Shown here: one piece after another, positions 45,426-54,078 of the stretch
Layout: every line of letters starts with the position of its first letter
How positions within the stretch are numbered: position 1 is the stretch's first letter
NCBI GenBank assembly: GCA_002419385.1
Contig: DIFZ01000052.1
Coordinates: 62,001 to 126,000 of the forward strand
Direction of reading: 5' to 3'
Source of the DNA: Geobacter sp. UBA5735
GTDB taxonomy: Bacteria > Desulfobacterota > Desulfuromonadia > Geobacterales > Geobacteraceae
Length of the DNA: 64,000 bases
Position numbers and translations under genes: made by a program
Notes under the pieces: generated by a model
The model's database searches: none
What the model saw: only the letters and a program-made list of their open reading frames with translations
Told to the model about the DNA's origin: nothing

Positions 45426-46997
45426 GTGAAACTCGGCATTACAAATATTGCAACCATCAAGCCTGTCGACTGGCTGAGACTGGCGCTGTACTCCATCCTG
45501 CTCTTTTTCGTCTACCGAACATCCCTGGCATATCTGTTCGCCAAATGGCAGGACGAAGATTTTACCTACTGTTATATAATTCCATTCATAGTCCTGTACC
45601 TCATATGGGAAAAGAAAGAACGCCTCACAGCAGTTCCTTCCCTCCCCTCATGGAAGGGGCTGTACCTGCTGATCCCTGGGCTGGCGCTCTTCTGGCTCGG
45701 CGAGCTGGGCGGCGAGTTCACCATGCTGTTCCTCTCCCTCTGGCTGGTGATCGTCTCCCTCTGCTGGCTCCACCTGGGGTGGCGCAAGCTGGCGCTGATC
45801 GCGTTTCCCCTGGTGTATGGCCTGGCTTCCTTCGTGCCTCCCAACGCGCTCTATCTTCCCCTCACCTTCCGCCTGAAGTTGATCTCGTCACAGATCGGCG
45901 TGAAGCTGATGCAGCTCTATGGGCTCTCCGCCTACCGCGAGGGGAACATCATCGATCTGGGATTTACCCAGCTCCAGGTCGTGGACGCCTGCAGCGGGCT
46001 GCGCTACGTCATACCGCTGTTCCTCATGGGTGTGCTGCTGGCCTACTATTATCGGGCCTCAATGTGGAAAAAAATCGTTCTGGTCATTTCGACGGTACCG
46101 ATCGCGGTGATCACCAACAGCCTGCGCATCGCATCGGTGGGCATCCTCTACCAGTTCATGGGCGCGGCCGCGGCCGAAGGCTTTTTCCATGACTTCTCCG
46201 GCTGGTTCATCTTCATTGCCGGCCTTGCCCTGCTGCTCCTGGAGATGTGGGGGATGAACAGAATCTTTCGGGAAAAGCAGAATTCAGGAGTCAGGAGTCA
46301 GGAGACAGGAGAAAGAATCCTGGAAGCAGACGAACGGCCACAGACCCGGCAACCGCTGCCTGCCCTGAAGCAGTCCCTGGCGGCAATGGTGTTGCTGCTC
46401 GTTACCCTCGCGGTTGCGCACGGTGTCGATTTCCGCGAGAAGACCCCCCTGACGAGACCTTTCAGCGGGCTGCCGCTGCAGATCGCCGAGTGGAGCGGCA
46501 CGCGGACCGTCATGGAACAGCAGTTCCTTGACGTGCTCAAACTCTCCGACTATGCCACGATCTACTACCGAGACCCCGACGGCAGGGAAATCAGCTTATA
46601 TGTCGCCTTCAACTCCAGCCAGAGCAAGGGCGAGGCAACCCACTCCCCCGCCACCTGCCTGCCGGGAAGCGGCTGGGATTTCAGGGAGTCGGGCAATGCA
46701 TCGATCCCCGGAACGGCAGGGGCAACGATGCAGGTCAGCAGGGCGTTCATGGAAAAGAGCGGCGTGCGCCAACTGGTCTACTACTGGTTCCCCCAAAGGG
46801 GGCGGGTACTGACGAACCTCTACCAGATCAAGCTCTACAACTTCTGGGACGCCCTCACGCGCCAACGGACCGACGGCGCTTTGGTGCGGATAATATCGCC
46901 GGTGTACGACAACGAGACCCCGGCTGACACGGAAGCGAGGCTGCAGGTCTTTACGAAGGAAATAGTGCCGGTGCTGAATACTTTTTTACCTCGATAA
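45426..46997 (+). CDS. xrtD: Exosortase (XrtD-like) fused to an EpsI domain
   Basis: 523 residues, GTG start after GGAGGG. The exosortase domain (about 15-280, eight membrane helices) has Cys189 in VVDACSGLRY, Arg234 in ITNSLRI and His255 in FHDFSGW, the presumed catalytic residues. A linker (281-315) leads to an EpsI domain (about 315-520; CLPGSGW, VYYWFPQRGR). It should cleave the VPLPA-CTERM proteins of this window. Part of the linker (NSGVRSQETGER) is encoded by a TCAGGAG repeat of the type found in neighbouring gaps. Confidence 0.9.
   Translation: MKLGITNIATIKPVDWLRLALYSILLFFVYRTSLAYLFAKWQDEDFTYCYIIPFIVLYLIWEKKERLTAVPSLPSWKGLYLLIPGLALFWLGELGGEFTMLFLSLWLVIVSLCWLHLGWRKLALIAFPLVYGLASFVPPNALYLPLTFRLKLISSQIGVKLMQLYGLSAYREGNIIDLGFTQLQVVDACSGLRYVIPLFLMGVLLAYYYRASMWKKIVLVISTVPIAVITNSLRIASVGILYQFMGAAAAEGFFHDFSGWFIFIAGLALLLLEMWGMNRIFREKQNSGVRSQETGERILEADERPQTRQPLPALKQSLAAMVLLLVTLAVAHGVDFREKTPLTRPFSGLPLQIAEWSGTRTVMEQQFLDVLKLSDYATIYYRDPDGREISLYVAFNSSQSKGEATHSPATCLPGSGWDFRESGNASIPGTAGATMQVSRAFMEKSGVRQLVYYWFPQRGRVLTNLYQIKLYNFWDALTRQRTDGALVRIISPVYDNETPADTEARLQVFTKEIVPVLNTFLPR
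46289..46311 (+). repeat. TCAGGAG heptamers inside the xrtD coding sequence
   Basis: TCAGGAG occurs directly after AATTCAGGAG, followed by a related CAGGAG unit (GGAGACAGGAG). It is read in frame as part of the linker between the exosortase and EpsI domains. Confidence 0.85.
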
Positions 46998-46999
46998 CG

Positions 47000-47144
47000 A
47001 AAACCGGTCTCACGCAGAGCCGCAGAGATCGCAGAGAAAGGCTTGAAACATCTATAGGCTTGAAGGTTAAACCCTAAACATATTTTTCCTCTGTGTTCTC
47101 TGCGTTCTCCAGAGAGCGTAACAAACGGGCGTGAGACAGGTTTT
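47000..47144 (-). repeat. CAGAG-family element, complete copy with inverted ends
   Basis: AAAACCGGTCTCACGC at one end and GCGTGAGACAGGTTTT at the other are inverted copies with one mismatch. Between them are GCAGAG units, a central AAACCCTAAACATATTTTTCC and AACGGGC. Reverse complement of the element at 2852. It fills the xrtD-wecA gap. Confidence 0.85.
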
Positions 47145-47150
47145 CTAATA

Positions 47151-48788
47151 ATGATCTTTCTTTCAACCTTACTATTTTCCGTCTTCACCACCATCGCGCT
47201 GACCCCGCTCCTGGGGAGCCTGGCTGTCAGGTTGCGGTTCGTCGACATCCCGGACGAACGCAAGGTCCATGTGCGGCCGATTCCCCGGGTTGGCGGCATC
47301 GCCATGGCAGTTGGAGCGCTGATGCCGGTCCTCTACTGGCTGCACGGCGACCTCTTGGTCCGTTCCTGGCTGGCAGGCGCCGCTGTGCTGGTACTGTTCG
47401 GCATCGCAGACGACCTCTGGGGACTGGGGCCGAAAGCCAAGCTGCTCGGCCAGATCATGGCCGCACTGATTGTGATGTTCTACGGCAATCTGAGCATCAC
47501 CAGCCTCGGTACCCTCCTGCCCGAGGGCAGGGTACTGCCGGAGTCACTTGCCATTCCCATGACGATACTGGCAATCGTTGGCGTCACCAATGCCATCAAC
47601 CTTGCAGACGGGCTTGACGGCCTGGCAGGGGGCATCTGTCTGCTCATTTTCAGCGCCATCGGTTTCATGGCCTACCAGGCAGGCGCCAGTTCCACAGGTT
47701 TCATAGCACTGGCCCTGAGCGGAGCCATCTTCGGCTTCCTCAAGTTCAACACTTTTCCGGCCAGCGTCTTCATGGGAGACACGGGCAGCCAGCTTCTGGG
47801 ATTTTCCGCCATAACCCTTTCCCTCAACCTGACCCAGCAGTCAGCGGTGCTGAGCCCCATGCTCCCCCTCCTCCTCCTGGGATTGCCCGTGCTGGACACC
47901 ATCTACGTCATGACGGCCCGAATCGCCCGTGGGGCATCGCCTTTCGTCGCTGACCGCAGACACCTGCACCACCGACTGCTCGACCTGGGCCTCCATCACA
48001 CCGAATCGGTGCTGGCGATTTACCTGGTCCAGACAGCCATGATCGTCGCGGCATACGTCTTCCGCTTTTACCCGGACCCGGTGCTGCTGACCGGATATCT
48101 GCTGTTTTCAGCGGCGACGGTATACCTGTCTCTCCACTCGGACGGTATCCGCTGGCACATTAAAAGGTCCGGCTGGTACGACACGGTCTTCAAGCGGACC
48201 CTGAAGCGGCTGCGTGACGAGGGAACCATAATACGGCACACCTTCCGGGTCTTCGAGATCGGGATGCTCCTCCTGCTGCTGTTTTCCTGCCTGATCCCGG
48301 CAGAGGTCCCCCGGTACATGTCGCTGATGTCGATGGTTTTCGCCGCCGGCATCCTTGCTGCGCTCTTTTTGTGGAAAGACGTTCTCGGAACGCTCACGCG
48401 CCTGACCCTCTACCTGGCGATACCCTTTGCCGTCTACCTGGGGGAAAAAGCCCCTGCCGCCTGGATGGCAGGCGCGCCCATGCATGCATACAACCTGCTG
48501 TTCCCGCTCTTCGTGGTCTTCATCATCGTCATCTCCAAGTTTTCTCGCAGGCGCGAAGGCTTCAAGAGTACGCCGATGGATTTCCTGGTCTTCTTTCTGG
48601 CGATCGCCTTCACCAAGCTTCCCCACACGAACGGTGGCGATTACCAGACCGGACTGATGGCCGCAAAGATCATCATCTTCTACTTCTGCTTCGAAGTGAT
48701 GCTGGCGGAGCTCAGGGGCGAAGTGAAGCGGGTGGCCATGGTAACCTTCGCGGCGCTGATGGTTCTCGGAGGTAAAGGATTGTTTTAG
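47151..48788 (+). CDS. WecA/MraY-family sugar-phosphate transferase with extra membrane domain
   Basis: 545 residues, well over the usual 330-360. The first 320 residues are a standard initiating polyprenyl-phosphate transferase: PIPRVGGIA, the NAINLADGLDGLAGG aspartates, FMGDTGSQLLG and RRHLHHRL. It puts the first sugar phosphate on undecaprenyl phosphate. A C-terminal extension adds about six helices (370-540) of unknown role. The TAG stop is part of the first TTTTAGG repeat, so the true end may have been changed. Confidence 0.88.
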   Translation: MIFLSTLLFSVFTTIALTPLLGSLAVRLRFVDIPDERKVHVRPIPRVGGIAMAVGALMPVLYWLHGDLLVRSWLAGAAVLVLFGIADDLWGLGPKAKLLGQIMAALIVMFYGNLSITSLGTLLPEGRVLPESLAIPMTILAIVGVTNAINLADGLDGLAGGICLLIFSAIGFMAYQAGASSTGFIALALSGAIFGFLKFNTFPASVFMGDTGSQLLGFSAITLSLNLTQQSAVLSPMLPLLLLGLPVLDTIYVMTARIARGASPFVADRRHLHHRLLDLGLHHTESVLAIYLVQTAMIVAAYVFRFYPDPVLLTGYLLFSAATVYLSLHSDGIRWHIKRSGWYDTVFKRTLKRLRDEGTIIRHTFRVFEIGMLLLLLFSCLIPAEVPRYMSLMSMVFAAGILAALFLWKDVLGTLTRLTLYLAIPFAVYLGEKAPAAWMAGAPMHAYNLLFPLFVVFIIVISKFSRRREGFKSTPMDFLVFFLAIAFTKLPHTNGGDYQTGLMAAKIIIFYFCFEVMLAELRGEVKRVAMVTFAALMVLGGKGLF

Positions 48789-48868
48789 GTTTTAGGTTTT
48801 AGGTTTTAGGTTTTAGGAATTTATTTTACTTAAAACTTAAAACCTAACACCTAAAACTTCGACTTTAC
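48783..48868. repeat. TTTTAGG heptamer array with facing inverted array
   Basis: Five perfect TTTTAGG copies (48783-48817) face an inverted, degenerate array of CTTAAAA/CCTAAAA units (about 48830-48865). The first unit supplies the stop of the upstream gene. Confidence 0.9.
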
Positions 48869-48908
48869 TTAACACTTATCACGTTAATCAGTATCGAGGT
48901 TTCTTGCC

Positions 48909-49274
48909 ATGAGTTATCATTCGTTCGAGAATCTCGAGGTATGGCAGAGAGCATGCAAACTGGCTATACGAATTTACGGCATTTTGAAAGACTGTCGTGA
49001 TTACGGAATGAAGGATCAGATGACGAGGGCAGCAGTTTCGATAGCTTCAAATATTGCTGAAGGAGCCGATCGAGATTCAAAAGCTGAATTTATCAGGTTC
49101 ATTCACATCTCAAAGGGATCAGCAGCAGAATTAAGAACACAGGTCTACATTGCACGCGAGATAAATTTGATCGACAAAGAAGATCATGATGAGATAAGCA
49201 AGGAGCTGATCAGTATTTCTGCTATGCTTCATTCTCTTGCCAAATCAATAAAAAAGACTTTAAGGCAGTTTTAG
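48909..49274 (+). CDS. Four-helix-bundle protein (S23/IVS family)
   Basis: 121 residues with GAGG 9 bases before the ATG. HSFENLEVWQRACKLAIRIY and SIASNIAEGADRDSKAEFIR are the family signatures. The family includes proteins encoded in 23S rRNA intervening sequences and DGR accessory proteins; stand-alone members have unknown function. Heptamer arrays of the same type stand on both sides, and the TAG stop comes from the right-hand array. It separates the transferase from prsT. Confidence 0.88.
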   Translation: MSYHSFENLEVWQRACKLAIRIYGILKDCRDYGMKDQMTRAAVSIASNIAEGADRDSKAEFIRFIHISKGSAAELRTQVYIAREINLIDKEDHDEISKELISISAMLHSLAKSIKKTLRQF

Positions 49275-49356
49275 GTTTTAGGTTTTAAGTTTTAGGTTTT
49301 TACTTAACACTTAAAACTTAACACTTAAAACGTAAAACGTAAAACCTAAAACGCTT
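49268..49356. repeat. TTTTAGG/TTTTAAG array with facing inverted array
   Basis: Four forward units (TTTTAGG, TTTTAGG, TTTTAAG, TTTTAGG) then about eight reverse units (ACTTAAC, ACTTAAA, ACGTAAA, ACCTAAA). It supplies the S23-type gene's stop codon. Confidence 0.88.
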
Positions 49357-49373
49357 TTTACGGAGGTTTTCCC

Positions 49374-51767
49374 ATGAATCATCACTTTATCCGAAGTTTT
49401 TGCCTGTTTATCTGCATCCTGCTGTTCATCGGCTGCGGCGGCCCGGAAGCAAAGAAGATGAAATTCTATAACAAGGGCAAGACCCTGTATGAAAAGGGCG
49501 AACTGGTCAAGGCCGGGCTGGAGTTCAGGAACGCCCTGCAGATCGACCCCAAGTTCGCCGACGCCTACTACATGCTGGGCATGGTGGAGATGAAAAAGGG
49601 GAACCTGAAGGATGCTTTCGGTTACCTGTCCAAGGCGGTGGAGCTGGCTCCGGGCAACCTGAAGGCCCAGGTCCAGCTGGGGAAGATATTCCTCGCCGCC
49701 AGGATGCCGGACAAGGCACTGGAAAAGGCCGATCTGGTGTTGAAGAAGGAACCGAAGAACGAGGAGGCGCTTCTTCTCAGGGCAACGGTCGCCCTGGCGA
49801 AAAAGGACCCTGACTCCGCCCGCGCCCAGTTGGAAGACATGCTCCGCTCGGGGATCAACAAGCCGGACGTCCATCTGCTCCTGGCCTCCACATATATTCT
49901 CAAGAAAGACGCGGCCGGCCTGGAAAAAACCCTCCGCGCCGGACTCGCATCCCATCCCAAATCAGTGCAGCTCAACCTGGGCCTGGCGGAGTTCCTCGCC
50001 AGGAGCGGCCGCATCGGCGAGGCCGAAGGCCTCGTCAGGCAGGTTATCGCCCTCGAGCCTTCCCAGATCCGCCACACTTTCACCCTGGCCAATCTTTACT
50101 GGAGCACGGGCAAAGAGAAGCAGGCGATCGACCTGTTGAACGCCCTGCTGGCGGCAGCCCCAAAAGACGAAAACCGCCGTCTGCAAGCGGCCGGGTTCTA
50201 CGCCTCCAAGGGAAAGGCACAGGAAGCCGAGCGGGAACTGAAAGCCGGGATCAGCCAGGTCGGCAGGAGCTTCAAGCTGCGCTTCGCCCTGGGCGACCTC
50301 TATGCGAATACCGCCAGGGCCGACCAGGCTATCGCCGTCCTGAAGGAATGTCTTTCCCTGGAGCGAAGCGATTCCAACCCTGATGTCATCCAGGCGAAAA
50401 ACGCGCTGGCCAAGCTGTTCGTGGCAAAGCAGGATGCGGAGCAGGCGCGGAAATACGCCGAAGAAGTCATCAAGGAAAGTCCCAAGAACCTGGACGCCCA
50501 CTTCACTCTGGGAAACATTTACCTGTTGAAAGGTGACGCCTCGAAGGCAGTCGCTGAGTTCCGCACTGTCGTGACCGAAAAACCCCAGTTCATCCAGGGG
50601 CATCTCCGGCTGGCAGATGCCCATCTGACGGGCAAGGAGCCCAAGCTTGCCCTCGACACCCTGCAGAAAGCCCTGAAGATGGCGCCTAAATCCCGTGATC
50701 TGCAGCGGGCTCTCGCCCGCTTCTCCGCCAAGCAGAAAAACTACCGGGACGCCGAGGAGCGCCTGCGAAACATCCTGGCGAAGAACCCCAATGACCTGGA
50801 AGTCCAGGCCGACCTGGGGGATATCCTGCTGGCCGGAGGAAACCAGAAGGGAGCAGAGGCCGAATTCGCCGCGATCCGCCGCAAGGCACCCCGGATACCG
50901 CTCGGATATGTAAAGCTCGGCGAACTGTACCTGCGCCAGGGGAACTCCGCACGGGCGCTGCCGGAATTCGAGAAAGCCTACCAGACGAACCCCGGCTCGC
51001 CTGAACTCATGTCGGCGGTCCTGAAACTATACATGCGCCAGAAGAACTACGGGTCTGCCCTGGCCCTCTGCGAGGAACGGCTGCGTCAAAATCCCAAGGA
51101 CGCCGTTTCCTACAACTTCCTGGGACAGATTTACGGCGAGCAGAGGAACTTCCCCAAGGCCGAAGAAGCGATCAGGAAGGCCATCGCTCTGCAGCCGAAG
51201 TGGGAGGCGCCGCACACCAGCCTTGCGCGCCTCTTCATGGCACAAGGCAAAACGGCACAGGCCATCGGCACGTTCGAGGGAATGATCGGGGCCAGGCCGG
51301 ACGACCCGGCAGCTTACATGTCTTTGGCCCAGATCCATATTCTGACAAAGGACTACCACAAGGCCATCGGAGTGTATGAACGGCTCCTCTCCCGCCGGCC
51401 CGAAATCTGGCTTGCTGCCAACGACCTGGCATTCCTGCTTGCCGAAACAGCCGCCTCAGGACGGCAGCTCGACAAGGCTGCCGACTGGGCCGGCAAGGCC
51501 TATGCCGCAAACCCCAAGGAACCGACAATCCAGGATACATTAGGCTGGATATATTATAAAAAAGGTGATATTAAAAAGGCCTATCAATGGATCAGCCCGG
51601 CCGCGGCAAAAGCCGCGGACAACCCGTCGGTCGGTTACCACCTTGGCATGGTGCTCTGCAAAATGGGCCGGCGGGACCTGGCAAAGCAGCACCTGGCCAA
51701 AGCAGTGGCGTCGAACCAGCTGTTCATCGGCAGGGACGAGGCGCAGAGGATGTTGAAAAGTCTGTAG
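49374..51767 (+). CDS. prsT: TPR lipoprotein of the exosortase system (PrsT-like)
   Basis: 797 residues. A signal peptide with lipobox FIGCGG makes it a lipoprotein. About 20 tetratricopeptide repeats fill the rest (for example KGKTLYEKGELVKAGLEFR at the start and LGWIYYKKGDIKKAYQWI near the end). PEP-CTERM/exosortase loci carry a large TPR lipoprotein of this type called PrsT. It probably scaffolds polymer assembly or export in the periplasm. Confidence 0.87.
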   Translation: MNHHFIRSFCLFICILLFIGCGGPEAKKMKFYNKGKTLYEKGELVKAGLEFRNALQIDPKFADAYYMLGMVEMKKGNLKDAFGYLSKAVELAPGNLKAQVQLGKIFLAARMPDKALEKADLVLKKEPKNEEALLLRATVALAKKDPDSARAQLEDMLRSGINKPDVHLLLASTYILKKDAAGLEKTLRAGLASHPKSVQLNLGLAEFLARSGRIGEAEGLVRQVIALEPSQIRHTFTLANLYWSTGKEKQAIDLLNALLAAAPKDENRRLQAAGFYASKGKAQEAERELKAGISQVGRSFKLRFALGDLYANTARADQAIAVLKECLSLERSDSNPDVIQAKNALAKLFVAKQDAEQARKYAEEVIKESPKNLDAHFTLGNIYLLKGDASKAVAEFRTVVTEKPQFIQGHLRLADAHLTGKEPKLALDTLQKALKMAPKSRDLQRALARFSAKQKNYRDAEERLRNILAKNPNDLEVQADLGDILLAGGNQKGAEAEFAAIRRKAPRIPLGYVKLGELYLRQGNSARALPEFEKAYQTNPGSPELMSAVLKLYMRQKNYGSALALCEERLRQNPKDAVSYNFLGQIYGEQRNFPKAEEAIRKAIALQPKWEAPHTSLARLFMAQGKTAQAIGTFEGMIGARPDDPAAYMSLAQIHILTKDYHKAIGVYERLLSRRPEIWLAANDLAFLLAETAASGRQLDKAADWAGKAYAANPKEPTIQDTLGWIYYKKGDIKKAYQWISPAAAKAADNPSVGYHLGMVLCKMGRRDLAKQHLAKAVASNQLFIGRDEAQRMLKSL

Positions 51768-51778
51768 AAAAAACGGGA

Positions 51779-51925
51779 GTCAGAATTCAGAAGTCAGGAG
51801 TCAGGAGCCAGAAGAACTGCACAAACCCAAAGGCGGAATTCAGATTGAAGTTTATGAACGCTTTTATTCTGTCTTCTGAATACTGTATTCCGAATACTGT
51901 ATTCAGAATACATTATTTCAAGGAG
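51779..51925. repeat. CAGAAT/TCAGGAG quasi-repeat element
   Basis: The forward arm GTCAGGAGTCAGGAGCCAGA and the reverse arm TGTCTTCTGAATACTGTATTC face each other in the gap between prsT and the export gene. The same blocks occur at 52573, 53985 and 55644. Confidence 0.75.
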
Positions 51926-51933
51926 TAGAAGAC

Positions 51934-52569
51934 ATGAAGCCCACTATCCATCATATTCTAACGACCGGGATGCTTCTCCTGGCAATCGTGGCTGCAGCTC
52001 CGGCAGGGGCCACGGCGACGGACCAAAGCATCGCCAAGCCCGATTCAGGAACAGCTGAAACGACAGCCCCCCCACTGGTGACCGATCCGAAGTACATAAT
52101 CGGCCAGGGAGACATGCTGGACATTTCCGTCTGGAAGGACGAGGCCCTCACCAAAACGGTGGTGGTCCTGCCGGACGGCATGATCGCGTTCCCGCTGATC
52201 GGCGAGCTGAAAGCAGAGGGCAAGACTGTCGCCGGACTCAAGCAGGAAATGGAAAACCTCCTCTCGCGTTACGTATCGGATCTTGTCCTGAATGTTGAAG
52301 TCCGGCAGAGCAACAGCATGCTGGTCTACATCATCGGCAGGGTGAACAATCCCGGCCGGCAGGTCCTCAACTCCAGGATCACGGTGCTGCAGGCCCTTGC
52401 CATGGCAGGAGGGCCGAACCCCTTCGCCAAGAAGAACAACATCAGGGTCTTCCGCCGGGAAGGGGCTGCCACCAATTCCTACCGATTCCGCTACGACGAC
52501 GTGGTAGAGGGGGAACACCTGGAAGACAATATCGTCCTGCAGCGGGGGGACGTGATTGTAGTTCCGTAA
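51934..52569 (+). CDS. Polysaccharide export protein (Wza/PrsD-like)
   Basis: 211 residues. A signal peptide ends near GATA. A Poly_export domain (YIIGQGDMLDISVWKDEALT) and a SLBB domain (VYIIGRVNNPGRQ) follow. It lacks the lipobox cysteine and C-terminal helix of E. coli Wza, as is usual for exosortase-associated versions. It should form part of the outer-membrane or periplasmic export conduit. Confidence 0.9.
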   Translation: MKPTIHHILTTGMLLLAIVAAAPAGATATDQSIAKPDSGTAETTAPPLVTDPKYIIGQGDMLDISVWKDEALTKTVVVLPDGMIAFPLIGELKAEGKTVAGLKQEMENLLSRYVSDLVLNVEVRQSNSMLVYIIGRVNNPGRQVLNSRITVLQALAMAGGPNPFAKKNNIRVFRREGAATNSYRFRYDDVVEGEHLEDNIVLQRGDVIVVP

Positions 52570-52572
52570 AAG

Positions 52573-52743
52573 CAGAATACAGGAGGCAGAATCCAGAATA
52601 AAGGCGTTGAAAAGCCTTGATTTATGCAATGCCTTTGGTCTTCAGGTTTGTTCTTTCATTCTGACTCCTGTATTCCCGTTTTTATACTGACTCCTGGCTC
52701 CTGAATTCTGACTTCTGGATTCTGAATTCTGAATTCTGATTTT
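52573..52743. repeat. CAGAAT/TCAGGAG element with inverted arms
   Basis: Forward arm CAGAATACAGGAGGCAGAAT (52573) and a long reverse arm ending GGATTCTGAATTCTGAATTC. The gap holds no gene besides this. Confidence 0.8.
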
Positions 52744-52759
52744 CAACACGAGGTTCCGA

Positions 52760-53980
52760 TTGCGTAAGTCCATGTGGTCAAAACTGTTCCTGCCGATCAT
52801 GGCGATTGCCCTGAACGGGGTTTGTTGCTCCGCTTACGGCAACGAGATCACGTTCACGCCGTTCGCTTCGCTCAAGCAGGAATTCAACGACAACATCTTT
52901 CTTGATTCACACGACAAGCAAAGTGACTTCATCTCCACGTTCTCTCCCGGTATCGAGCTGTCCGACCGGAGCGAGCGGCTCGACGCAACCCTTTCGCTGC
53001 GCATCAGCGGCATACTGTATGCCCGGAGCGAGGATCTGGACGCCATCGACCAGGATTACCGCGGACGGTTCGGTTACCTGCTGACGCCCAGGACCAGGGT
53101 TACCGGCAGCGCAGCCTATACCCTCGACTCCCGGCCGGACCGGGATGTGGAAACCACGGGCCTGGTGCTGGGCGCCGTCAAGAGGCACCGCCAGTCATAC
53201 TCCTTCGCCGCGGAGCATTCCCTCACCGAGAAAACCTCGCTCGCGGTCAATTACGGTTATGAGCAGGACGACTACGACAACGAGGGGTTCACCGACCTCC
53301 GCTGGCACAGCGCCGGGCTCTCGCTGCTGCACGACATGGATTCGCTGATGCGGAACACCAGGGGCAGCCTGAATGTCGGCTATGCGCACTATGACTTCAC
53401 CGGTTCAACTGTAGACAACATCTCGCTCACCCTCGGCATCGACACATCACTCACCGAGCTTTGGAGCGTCCAGGCCTATGCCGGGGCCAGACACACGATC
53501 TCCGAATACGAAACCCTGGAACAGGTGATCATTCCGCCCTACGTGGTCCTTGTCCCGGTGGAGCAGACAGGCCGCGAATGGGGCTGGGTCGGGCAACTGG
53601 CTCTCACCTACCGGGGCGAGACCACCAGCGGCAGCCTCGCTTTCAGCAGCGACGTCAAGCCCTCCTCGGGCGAGACGTCCGGCACCACGATCCGAACCGG
53701 CCTCATTGCTGAAGTGAGGAAACGCTTTTCCAATGAACTGTCAGGCACAATGGCAGTCAGTTACTTTCACAACGAGTCAAACGAAGGCGCCTTCACCGGC
53801 CAGCGCATCGATGAAGACACCATCCTGGCTACGCCCAGCATCCGGTACGAATTCAGCAGGGACATGTTCATAGAGGCTTCTTACCGCTATACGAGATTGT
53901 TCGACAACTGCGATTCCACCGAGGCTGACCGGAATATCGTTTTCGTCAGGTTCTCCGTGCAACACCCGGTGGAATGGTAG
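52760..53980 (+). CDS. Outer-membrane beta-barrel protein of the exosortase locus
   Basis: 406 residues if started at TTG 52760 (GAGG 6 bases upstream); ATG 52772 is the alternative. A signal peptide runs to CCSAYG. The rest alternates short beta-strands rich in Tyr and Thr, ending in VFVRFSVQHPVEW with the terminal aromatic typical of barrels. It resembles the EpsL/TIGR03016 proteins found with XrtA and XrtD loci, likely the outer-membrane pore. Confidence 0.85.
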   Translation: MRKSMWSKLFLPIMAIALNGVCCSAYGNEITFTPFASLKQEFNDNIFLDSHDKQSDFISTFSPGIELSDRSERLDATLSLRISGILYARSEDLDAIDQDYRGRFGYLLTPRTRVTGSAAYTLDSRPDRDVETTGLVLGAVKRHRQSYSFAAEHSLTEKTSLAVNYGYEQDDYDNEGFTDLRWHSAGLSLLHDMDSLMRNTRGSLNVGYAHYDFTGSTVDNISLTLGIDTSLTELWSVQAYAGARHTISEYETLEQVIIPPYVVLVPVEQTGREWGWVGQLALTYRGETTSGSLAFSSDVKPSSGETSGTTIRTGLIAEVRKRFSNELSGTMAVSYFHNESNEGAFTGQRIDEDTILATPSIRYEFSRDMFIEASYRYTRLFDNCDSTEADRNIVFVRFSVQHPVEW

Positions 53981-53984
53981 GAAG

Positions 53985-54052
53985 GCAGGACGCAGAATAC
54001 AGGAGTAAGGAGTAAGGAGTAAGTTCTGACTCCTGAATTCTGGATTCTACTT
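53985..54052. repeat. CAGAAT/AGGAGTA element with inverted arms
   Basis: CGCAGAATACAGGAGTA and further AGGAGTA units face TTCTGACTCCTGAATTCTGG. It fills the gap between the barrel and chain-length genes. Confidence 0.8.
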
Positions 54053-54078
54053 TTATATTCACCCACGCGAGGCCATCA

